A stretch of 64,000 bases of DNA from assembly GCF_003253995.1 (NCBI RefSeq), contig NZ_QKZL01000002.1:1-64000 (forward strand). The letters run 5' to 3'. Under the pieces are notes generated by a model. It had not been told where the DNA came from and searched no databases. It saw nothing but the letters and a program-made list of their open reading frames with translations. Source of the stretch: Palleronia aestuarii (GTDB lineage Bacteria > Pseudomonadota > Alphaproteobacteria > Rhodobacterales > Rhodobacteraceae). Shown piece after piece: positions 52,494 through 59,258 of this stretch (the first letter of the stretch is position 1; each line of letters starts with the position of its first letter). The translations under genes and the position numbers were made by a program.

Positions 52494-53270
52494 ATGGCGA
52501 CGGCAAGCGACCTCGAGACCTACATGCTGGAGCTCGTGAACGAGACGCGATCGGAGAACGGGCTCGATCCGCTCTCGATCGACCCGACGTTGAACGATGC
52601 GGCGGAGTACCACGCGGAATGGATGCTCGAAACCGACACCTTCGCCCACGAAGGCGCCGACGGTTCGACATCCACGGATCGCATTCGCGATGCCGGCTAC
52701 GCGCTCGAGGGAGACTGGTCGACCGGCGAGAACGTGGCCTGGCAGAGCGAGCGCGGCGAACCGGGCCTCGTCGACGATGTCGAAGCCCTGCATGCTGCAT
52801 TGATGAAAAGCCCCGGTCATCGCGCCAATATCCTCTCCGACACTTTCGACGAGATCGGCATCGGGATCGAGACCGGCGATTTCACAGCGGAGACCGGGAC
52901 CTACGACAGCGTGATGGTCGCGCAGAGCTTTGCGCGGAGCGATGCCTCGGATGGCGAGGAACCTGTCTCGAACGGTGCAACCGAGGCACCGAATGCGGAG
53001 GCGGATGCCGGGGCGGACGAAACGTCGACGGACCTCTCGATTCCGGATGCGCTCTCGATTGCCGACTGGATCGCCGATGTCCGGGATTACTTCGTATTTG
53101 CTTCCGAACCTGCATCGCCGTCCGACAAGGAGATAGCACCTCCCGCCAGCGCCGATCCGGAACTCGTAGATAATGTCCCCGGGGAGTCCGAGAACTCCGC
53201 GACGGAGAGTCCCGTCGCGGATCTTTCCCTGACCGACATGATCGGCGGCGATATCTTCGATTTCATCTGA
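52494..53270 (+). CDS. CAP-domain (SCP-like) protein without signal peptide
   Basis: A 258-residue acidic protein. Residues 1-145 form a CAP domain: LVNETRSENGLDPLSIDPTL, AAEYHAEWMLETDTFAHEGA (His/Glu site), WSTGENVAWQ and MKSPGHRANILSDTFDEIGI. The rest is a low-complexity acidic linker and a short final segment, DLSLTDMIGGDIFDFI. There is no N-terminal signal. The acidic make-up and the hydrophobic, aspartate-bearing extreme C-terminus resemble substrates of type I secretion. Secreted role is inferred only. Confidence 0.8.
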   Translation: MATASDLETYMLELVNETRSENGLDPLSIDPTLNDAAEYHAEWMLETDTFAHEGADGSTSTDRIRDAGYALEGDWSTGENVAWQSERGEPGLVDDVEALHAALMKSPGHRANILSDTFDEIGIGIETGDFTAETGTYDSVMVAQSFARSDASDGEEPVSNGATEAPNAEADAGADETSTDLSIPDALSIADWIADVRDYFVFASEPASPSDKEIAPPASADPELVDNVPGESENSATESPVADLSLTDMIGGDIFDFI

Positions 53271-53311
53271 GCCGCGACCCCGGCCGGTAACCCGTCCGGG
53301 CCTCCTCAGAT
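53265..53311. terminator. Bidirectional hairpin between convergent genes
   Basis: Outer arms ATCTGAG (53265-53271) and CTCAGAT (53305-53311) include the stop codons of both convergent genes. Inner arms CCCGG/CCGGG (53279-53283 and 53296-53300) extend the pairing. No T-run is present. Confidence 0.45.
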
Positions 53312-54355
53312 AATGGCGAGCTCGTGAGGGCCGAGCGCTCCCTTGCCGTAGCATTCCTGCATCCGGACCTTGTGTTCGAGATCCTCGAGGATCGCGCCGG
53401 AGAAATCGACCTCCGTCAGGTCCTCGATCATGCAGAGCCCGCCGGGCGTGTCGACGTTGATCTCCATCATCTTGTCGCCGACGATGTCGAGGCCGCACAT
53501 GTACATGCCGTCGCGGATCATCTTGGGCCCCGCCATCTCCGCCACGCGCAGCGCATCGGCATCGGGCTCGACGACCTCGACCTTGCCGCCCGCGGAGATG
53601 TTCGAGCGGGCGTCGTCGGTCTCGTTGTATCGGCGGATGCAGGCATAGGTATTATCGACCTTGAGCGCCCGTCCGTTCAGCGTGATGAGACGCAGGTCGC
53701 CCTCCGCTGCCTTGGGCAGGTATTCCTGCGCGATCGCGTAGCCGTCGCGAAGCGTCGCCTCGATCATCTGATTGACGTTCGACCCGAGACCTTCGGTGAT
53801 GACGAAGACCCCGTGCCCGCCGGACCCCTGCAACGGCTTGATCACAGCCTTGCCGCCCTCATCCTCGATGAACTTGGTAATCACCTTTTCGTCGCGGGAG
53901 ATGATGGTGCGTGGTCGGATGGCGGCCGGGTAATGTTGGAAATACGTCTTGTTCGACGCGTCGGTGAGGCGGAACGGGTCGTTGAGGACGATCACCCCCT
54001 GCTTTGCGGCGAGCTGCGCGAAAAGAAGCGAGGAGGAATGCGCCCAGGGTCGCGCCAGCATCTCGTCGGCCGGATCGGCGCGCAGCATCAGGACATCGGC
54101 CTCGCTGATGCAGACCCGATCCCGTTTGGCGTCCTCCCGCTGCAGGTCCGCGAGCATCTCCGTATCGTCCTTGCAATCGCTCCGCGACGGCATGACCCCG
54201 TCCGCCGTGATCGACCCGTCCGCCTCGTAGCTGAGATCGGCGAGCGAGACGAGCGAGACGTCATGCCCCATGGCCGCCGCCCTTCGGGTCAGGCGGATCG
54301 TGGTGTAGTTGTCTTTCTCGGTGGCGATGTCGTTGATGACGAATGTGAGCTTCAT
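53306..54355 (-). CDS. ATP-grasp ligase, glutathione-synthetase-like
   Basis: A 349-residue soluble ligase. The N-terminal part (MKLTFVINDIATEKDNYTTI) is the glutathione-synthetase-type substrate domain. The ATP-grasp core has KAVIKPLQGSGGHGVFVITE, AQEYLPKAAEGDLRLITLNG and LDIVGDKMMEINVDTPGGLC (metal ligands E/N). It differs from GshB at the substrate end. It is the last gene of a coupled trio with a QEGLA metallopeptidase and an N-formylglutamate amidohydrolase, suggesting that it joins and the others cut a gamma- or isopeptide-type product. Confidence 0.82.
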   Translation of the reverse strand: MKLTFVINDIATEKDNYTTIRLTRRAAAMGHDVSLVSLADLSYEADGSITADGVMPSRSDCKDDTEMLADLQREDAKRDRVCISEADVLMLRADPADEMLARPWAHSSSLLFAQLAAKQGVIVLNDPFRLTDASNKTYFQHYPAAIRPRTIISRDEKVITKFIEDEGGKAVIKPLQGSGGHGVFVITEGLGSNVNQMIEATLRDGYAIAQEYLPKAAEGDLRLITLNGRALKVDNTYACIRRYNETDDARSNISAGGKVEVVEPDADALRVAEMAGPKMIRDGMYMCGLDIVGDKMMEINVDTPGGLCMIEDLTEVDFSGAILEDLEHKVRMQECYGKGALGPHELAII

Positions 54356-55524
54356 GTCAGGTCCTTCGAATAGAATTCGGTGATCGGTGTCGTGCGTGCG
54401 GCGTCGAGGCGGGCGGCGCATCCCTCCCCCGTGAGATGCGTGGGGAGGAGGGCCGGGGGCAGCAGGAATCCCTCCTCGGTCAGCTTGGAGATCGTAGGAA
54501 GCTGCGACAGGGCGAACTTTCCGGCATAGAGCGGTGCGATGTCGTGACCCTCGCCGAGCCAGGCGAGAAGGTCGACGAGACCTTCGAGATAGACGGCGTC
54601 CTTTGTGAGCCCGCCGCCCCGAAGCGCCCGGACGGCGGTGTCGAAGGCCGCGTGGCGGGTGATCGAATGGGTCTCGTGGAGGCAGGTGAAAACCTCTTCG
54701 AGGCTCCTGCCGGCGATCGCCATGTCGGCGGCCACGACCCGCGCGGCGAGGACGCGGAGCCGTTGTGGGGGCAGGCATCCCGCCAGCCACTCGGCAAGCG
54801 TCGCGAGGCCCTCCTGCAGCGGATCGTAGTCGGGAAGTCCCGTTTCCATCTGTTTCAGCGGCTGCCGCCGGCCATTTTGTCGCGTCACCACATGGGTTCC
54901 GACCTCATGCGCGATCAGCGCGCCCACGCGGTCGCGCGGGACTTTCGTGTCCGCATCGATCCAGAGCGTGCCGTGATTGACCATCAACGCCGAATTGATG
55001 TCGGCTTCGACGAACACCCCGAAATCGAAATCGGGATCGGCCTTTTTGTAGACGTCCCGCGCCGCGAGCGCCGCCACCGCGATCTCGCCCGCCCCGACCG
55101 GGTCGGACGGATCGGCCACCACCGGCACGTTCTCCAGGATCTCACGGGCCTGGCGAAGAAGGACGGCATCGGGCGCGCCGAAAAGCGCGACGCTCGCCTG
55201 TATGAAGCCGTCCTTTCCGCGCAGCGCGACGAGGTCGATCTGCCGCTGCAACTCGCTACGCTTCTCGCGCAGGAGAAGCTCGATCAGGGGATGTTCGATG
55301 TCATCGAGGGGCAGTTCCGTCAGGCGCCCGCGCAGCGCATCGAAATCGGTCGCATGGGGGGCGTAGGTGAGGGCCGGTGCGGCACGGTATTCCGAGCCGA
55401 CGAAGGCCGTCCACCGATCATGGTTGCCGGTGGGCGAGACGGCGCTCAGCCAGTCGATCTCCGTCTCGATCGCGAAGAGCGCCGCATCGGCCTCCTGCGC
55501 GGCGGGGTCGAGAGCATGGCTCAC
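54352..55524 (-). CDS. QEGLA-motif (DUF1704/TIGR02421) putative metallopeptidase
   Basis: A 390-residue protein of the family labelled flavohemoglobin expression-modulating QEGLA motif protein; the same domain occurs in animal tubulin tyrosine carboxypeptidase MATCAP. HEVGTH at 206-211 is a gluzincin zinc site, and LQEGLATLAEWL at 236-247 supplies the third ligand Glu. A GTG at 55524 overlaps the upstream stop (GTGA) and sets the start. Its stop overlaps the ATP-grasp start by 4 bp. It is expected to remove a C-terminal residue from a protein or peptide. Confidence 0.83.
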   Translation of the reverse strand: MSHALDPAAQEADAALFAIETEIDWLSAVSPTGNHDRWTAFVGSEYRAAPALTYAPHATDFDALRGRLTELPLDDIEHPLIELLLREKRSELQRQIDLVALRGKDGFIQASVALFGAPDAVLLRQAREILENVPVVADPSDPVGAGEIAVAALAARDVYKKADPDFDFGVFVEADINSALMVNHGTLWIDADTKVPRDRVGALIAHEVGTHVVTRQNGRRQPLKQMETGLPDYDPLQEGLATLAEWLAGCLPPQRLRVLAARVVAADMAIAGRSLEEVFTCLHETHSITRHAAFDTAVRALRGGGLTKDAVYLEGLVDLLAWLGEGHDIAPLYAGKFALSQLPTISKLTEEGFLLPPALLPTHLTGEGCAARLDAARTTPITEFYSKDLT

Positions 55525-56288
55525 AGGGCGCGCCTTGCGGCCTGGGTGGCCCGGACGAGGCCCGCGCGCAGATCCTCGACCATCGCGATATCCGCTTGGC
55601 CCGTCCATTCGTCCATGAAGAACTTCTTGTACTCGACCGTGACGGTGCAGACGTTCGCGCCGTATTCGGCGAAGACCCATTCGGGCCAGTTTCCGCCATC
55701 CACGAACCGCACGTTGCGCCTGACGTCGAGCTTGCGGCCCGCCGCTTCCCCCTGCAATCCCTCCTCGAACGCGTCGAGGACAGAGCCGAATTTCTGCCGG
55801 TCCGCAGTCGTGACGCCGAGGTCGAGATCGGGATTGCCCTCCGGATCGGACGGCGCGGCGTCGGCCCCGTCGCGGCGGTGGTTGAAGGAATGGATGTCGA
55901 GGACGAGAAGGCTGCCGTGCCGGGCGATACCCTCCTCGATCCAGCCCCGCATCATCGCGTAGTACTCCTCGCGGGCGGCGAGGGAGCGGCGGACCATGTC
56001 CTCGGTCGGCTTCTCGTTCCAGATCGTGAGACCCCAAGCGTCCGACGGCTCCATGTAGACCGCTTCGTCCTCCGGACGGTTGAGATCGATCTCGAACCGC
56101 GACGTGCGGGCGCGGAAGGTCTGGTCCCCTGCCCCGACGAACATGTCGGTAAGCGGATCCTCTTCCCGAAGCCGCGCGGGTCCGTCGAGTGCGATGCGCT
56201 CGAGAAGCTCCGGGCGGATCGCGTGACCCGAATGAACCGCGGTTGCGATGACGGGGCCGTCGCCTCTCGATATTTCCCAATCGGGCAT
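55521..56288 (-). CDS. N-formylglutamate amidohydrolase family protein
   Basis: A 255-residue zinc amidohydrolase. Opening segments are VIATAVHSGHAIRPELLERI and REEDPLTDMFVGAGDQTFRA. LVLDIHSFNHRRDGADAAPS is the metal site, and CTVTVEYKKFFMDEW ends the core. HutG-type enzymes of this fold release glutamate from N-formylglutamate, but no hut genes are present. The neighbours suggest action on a glutamyl product made by the ATP-grasp ligase. The ATG at 56288 follows a GGAGACATC site. Confidence 0.85.
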   Translation of the reverse strand: MPDWEISRGDGPVIATAVHSGHAIRPELLERIALDGPARLREEDPLTDMFVGAGDQTFRARTSRFEIDLNRPEDEAVYMEPSDAWGLTIWNEKPTEDMVRRSLAAREEYYAMMRGWIEEGIARHGSLLVLDIHSFNHRRDGADAAPSDPEGNPDLDLGVTTADRQKFGSVLDAFEEGLQGEAAGRKLDVRRNVRFVDGGNWPEWVFAEYGANVCTVTVEYKKFFMDEWTGQADIAMVEDLRAGLVRATQAARRAL

Positions 56289-56464
56289 GTGATGTCTCCT
56301 GTTCCGGGGGCAAACGGCTTTCTGCGCGACAAGTTGCACGATCCGCGTCCCGATCCGTCCCCCAACGCTCTCTCATGCGCCTTTCCCGGGCGGATTAGGG
56401 GGCCATCCACTGGCCCTCGCGGCGTCGCGGGGCTAGCTTTCCACCGAAACGAATGGGGATTGGC

Positions 56465-57223
56465 ATGACGGACATGAACGGAAAGGTGGCGCTCGTCACC
56501 GGGGCGAGCCGTGGCATCGGCGCGGCGACCGCACGCGCCTTCGCGGAGGCGGGCGCGAAGGTGGCGCTCGTCGCACGCAGCGGCGACGCCATCGCGGAGA
56601 TCGCCGGGGAAATCGGGCCCGACGCCGCCATCGCGATCCCCTGCGACATCAGCCGCTATTGGGAAGTGCGGGCCGCCATCGATGCCTGCGTCAAGACATT
56701 CGGCGGGCTTGACGTGCTGGTGAACAACGCGGGCGTGATCGAGCCGATCTCGCATCTCGCCACCTCCGATCCGGACGGCTGGGGGCAGGCGATCGACATC
56801 AACCTCAAGGGCGTGTTCCACGGCATGCGCGCCGCGATCCCGGTGATGCGGGAGACGGGCGGCGGAACGATCCTCACGATCTCGTCCGGGGCCGCGCATC
56901 GGCCGATCGAGGCCTGGTCGCATTACTGCGCGTCGAAGGCCGGGGTGGCGATGCTGACCCGCTGCGCGGACGAAGAGGAGCGGGGCAACGGCCTGCGCGT
57001 CATGGGGCTTTCGCCCGGCACCGTCGCCACGGAGATGCAGCGCGAGATCAAGGCCTCCGGCGTCAATCCGGTCAGCGAACTCGACTGGTCCGACCACATT
57101 CCCCCGGAATGGCCAGCCCGCGCGCTTCTCTGGCTCTGCGGTCCCGACGGGGACGCCTATCTGGGCGAGGAGATCTCGCTTCGCGACGAGGAGATCCGCC
57201 GCCGCATAGGCCTTTCTCAGTAA
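56465..57223 (+). CDS. SDR-family oxidoreductase
   Basis: A 252-residue short-chain dehydrogenase. The cofactor loop is VALVTGASRGIGAATARAFA, with NNAG in VLVNNAGVIEP. The active Ser is in TISSGAAHRPIEAW, and Tyr/Lys in YCASKAG. The C-terminal WLCGPDGDAYLGEEISLRDE resembles 3-oxoacyl-ACP reductase-like and YciK-like members. It stands alone, divergent from the amidohydrolase and convergent with the cytochrome gene. The substrate is unknown. Confidence 0.85.
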   Translation: MTDMNGKVALVTGASRGIGAATARAFAEAGAKVALVARSGDAIAEIAGEIGPDAAIAIPCDISRYWEVRAAIDACVKTFGGLDVLVNNAGVIEPISHLATSDPDGWGQAIDINLKGVFHGMRAAIPVMRETGGGTILTISSGAAHRPIEAWSHYCASKAGVAMLTRCADEEERGNGLRVMGLSPGTVATEMQREIKASGVNPVSELDWSDHIPPEWPARALLWLCGPDGDAYLGEEISLRDEEIRRRIGLSQ

Positions 57224-57235
57224 GGGGCGTCGGGA

Positions 57236-58312
57236 TCAGGGGGCGTCGGGCGGATTGAGCTTGGCGGGTGCGAGGGCCGCGTAATAGGCCGCCAGCGCAT
57301 CGATCTCCGCATCGTCGAGATCGCGCGCGGCCTGGTACATAAGCTCGGCCACCTCGCCGCCACCACGACGCCCCGCGCGCCAGAGCCTCAATTGCGCCGC
57401 GAGATACGGGGCGTACTGGCCCGACAGCGACGGGAATGCCTCGCTCAACGGCTCCGACCAGGGACCGTGGCACGCCACGCAGGCCGGCACGTCACTGCCC
57501 GAGCCCATCGTCGCAAGCTGCGCTCCCGCACTCTCGATCCGGTCGGTGAGCGCCGCCTCCCCTTCCGGGCGCGCCTCAGCGAAGCGGCGGGCGAACTCCG
57601 ACAACTTCTCCGGCGCGACCTCGGAGGACGCGTGCTGCATGATGCCGCTGTCGCGGTCGCTTTCGCGGTAGGATGCGAGCGAGCGGGTCATGTACTCCTC
57701 GGACAGGATGTCGAGACGCGGGATCTGCTGGTTTCCGGACACGCCGTTCGCACCGTGGCAGCTTGCGCAGTACTCGAACGTCTCCGGATCGGCACCGATA
57801 CCGCCCGTCAGCTCGTCGTAGCGCTCGGGCGCCATGCTCCCGACCTCCTCCAGGAAGGCCACGACGGCCCAGACGTCGTCCTCCCGTTCGGCGGGCCAGG
57901 CCGGCATTCCGGACATCTTGACGCCTTCGTGGACGATCCAGTGCAGCTCCGGCGCCGTCCAGTGACCGACGGCATCGGTAATATGGGGCGGCTGCGGCAA
58001 CATCGAGAGCATTGTCGCGGTACGGCCATGGCCGGGCGCGGAATGACAGACGCGGCAGGCCGCGTTGAAATGCTTGGCGCCGAGGCCGATGAGGTCGGGA
58101 TCGGAGAGGTTCGGGGCCTCCGAGACGGGTGGCGCGCGCAGATCGACGGAATTGCGGAACGTCGTATGGAGGACCCAGCTCACCCCCGGCAGGTGCCCCT
58201 TCTTCGCCGAGACGTTGAAGAGACCGAGAAACACCACCGCCGCCGCACCGATCAGGCCGAGAACGGCAAGGGCTGCGAGGGTCGCTGCGACGCTGCGCGG
58301 ATCGATCTTCAT
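57236..58312 (-). CDS. Membrane-anchored cytochrome c with three heme-binding motifs
   Basis: A 358-residue protein with an N-terminal membrane anchor (VAATLAALAVLGLIGAAAVV). Three CxxCH sites follow: CRVCHSAPGHG, CASCHGANGVSG and CVACHGPW. The last two fit the class of diheme c4-type proteins, and the first adds another cytochrome domain. It is the last gene of the caa3 oxidase operon, overlapping the CtaG gene by 4 bp. It probably feeds electrons to the oxidase. The start at 58312 (MKIDPRSVA) was chosen for that overlap. Confidence 0.87.
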   Translation of the reverse strand: MKIDPRSVAATLAALAVLGLIGAAAVVFLGLFNVSAKKGHLPGVSWVLHTTFRNSVDLRAPPVSEAPNLSDPDLIGLGAKHFNAACRVCHSAPGHGRTATMLSMLPQPPHITDAVGHWTAPELHWIVHEGVKMSGMPAWPAEREDDVWAVVAFLEEVGSMAPERYDELTGGIGADPETFEYCASCHGANGVSGNQQIPRLDILSEEYMTRSLASYRESDRDSGIMQHASSEVAPEKLSEFARRFAEARPEGEAALTDRIESAGAQLATMGSGSDVPACVACHGPWSEPLSEAFPSLSGQYAPYLAAQLRLWRAGRRGGGEVAELMYQAARDLDDAEIDALAAYYAALAPAKLNPPDAP

Positions 58313-58878
58313 GGGCGGGCTCCCTGCGGCATACCGAGCGCGCGTCCGGCCAGCCACAGGCCGCCGGCAAGATAGATGGGCGTGCCGATCGCCAGCATCA
58401 GGATGCCGCCCAATTGCTGGCTTTCGAGCGTCGGCGTGCAGAAGGCGTAGAGCGGCCGCGGCGCGAGGACGAGGAGCGCCCCCAGAAGCGTCATGTGCAT
58501 CGCGGTGAGCAGCAATCCCCCCGCGCCCGCCAGTGGCTCCCGTGCGGCAAGCGATCCGCTCCAGACGAGGATCCCGGCGGCGAGGAAACTTCCCTGCTCG
58601 AGAACGAGGCCGACGCCGTCGCTCCGGGCATAGATCAGCGCGCCGGGAAGATGCCAGCCCCAGACGAGCGCGAATTCGACGGCGGCCGCGACGAGGACGA
58701 GGCCCGTCGGCAGTTCCGGCCAGACGGGCCAGGCCAGAACGATGAGCGGCGGCACGACCGCGACGAGTGCCATGTGCCGGATCATGCCCGCCGGAAAGAG
58801 ATCGCCGAGGAGCGGGCTCCAGACGAACGCGAGGATCGCCAGCGCCGCCAGCGCGGGCACGGGGCGAAGCCGCGTCAT
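58309..58878 (-). CDS. ctaG: caa3-type cytochrome c oxidase assembly factor, CtaG_BaciI-like
   Basis: A 189-residue polytopic membrane protein with about six helices. HMALVAVVPPLIVLAWPVWP, VWGWHLPGALIYARSD and AMHMTLLGALLVLAPRPLYA are family signatures, with histidines suited to copper delivery. Members support CuA/CuB assembly of caa3 oxidases. The ATG at 58878 overlaps the upstream stop by 4 bp, which decides against the longer frame to 59142. It lies in the operon with the oxidase subunits. Confidence 0.85.
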   Translation of the reverse strand: MTRLRPVPALAALAILAFVWSPLLGDLFPAGMIRHMALVAVVPPLIVLAWPVWPELPTGLVLVAAAVEFALVWGWHLPGALIYARSDGVGLVLEQGSFLAAGILVWSGSLAAREPLAGAGGLLLTAMHMTLLGALLVLAPRPLYAFCTPTLESQQLGGILMLAIGTPIYLAGGLWLAGRALGMPQGARP

Positions 58879-59258
58879 ATGCAGCTCCCGATGATCAGGA
58901 ACGGCATCGCGACGTAGAGCACCGCCACGAAGCTTAGGCAGGCGAGCATGAAGCCGGTATGGCCCAGGAACTCCCGCCGGTCCTCGTCCGTCTCCCCGCC
59001 GTGGATGTAGTCGCGATCGTGAAAATAGTCCCATCGCTGCCAGGCGCGGAACCCGAAGAAGGAGATGATCGCGAGCGCCACGATCGTGATCGCGACGAGC
59101 ACGACCCTGAGCGTCGCGATGTCGCCGCCGATCTTGGCGCACCAGATCGCCTGAACTGCATAGCAGACCGCGAAATGTACCGCCCAGACCGTCGGTGCGA
59201 AGATCATGTGCCAGAGGCTGCGATCCTCCGGTCCGTCTTCGACGCCGGGCCGTGCCAT
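58875..59258 (-). CDS. Small membrane protein of the caa3 oxidase operon
   Basis: A 127-residue protein with three hydrophobic helices: WHMIFAPTVWAVHFAVCYAV, LVAITIVALAIISFFGFRAW and MLACLSFVAVLYVAMPFLII. No named family is recognised. Similar small proteins sit beside fused subunit I+III genes and may take the place of subunit IV or an extra assembly factor. Its ATG shares a base with the stop of the subunit I gene (TGATG), so translation is coupled. Confidence 0.7.
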   Translation of the reverse strand: MARPGVEDGPEDRSLWHMIFAPTVWAVHFAVCYAVQAIWCAKIGGDIATLRVVLVAITIVALAIISFFGFRAWQRWDYFHDRDYIHGGETDEDRREFLGHTGFMLACLSFVAVLYVAMPFLIIGSCI

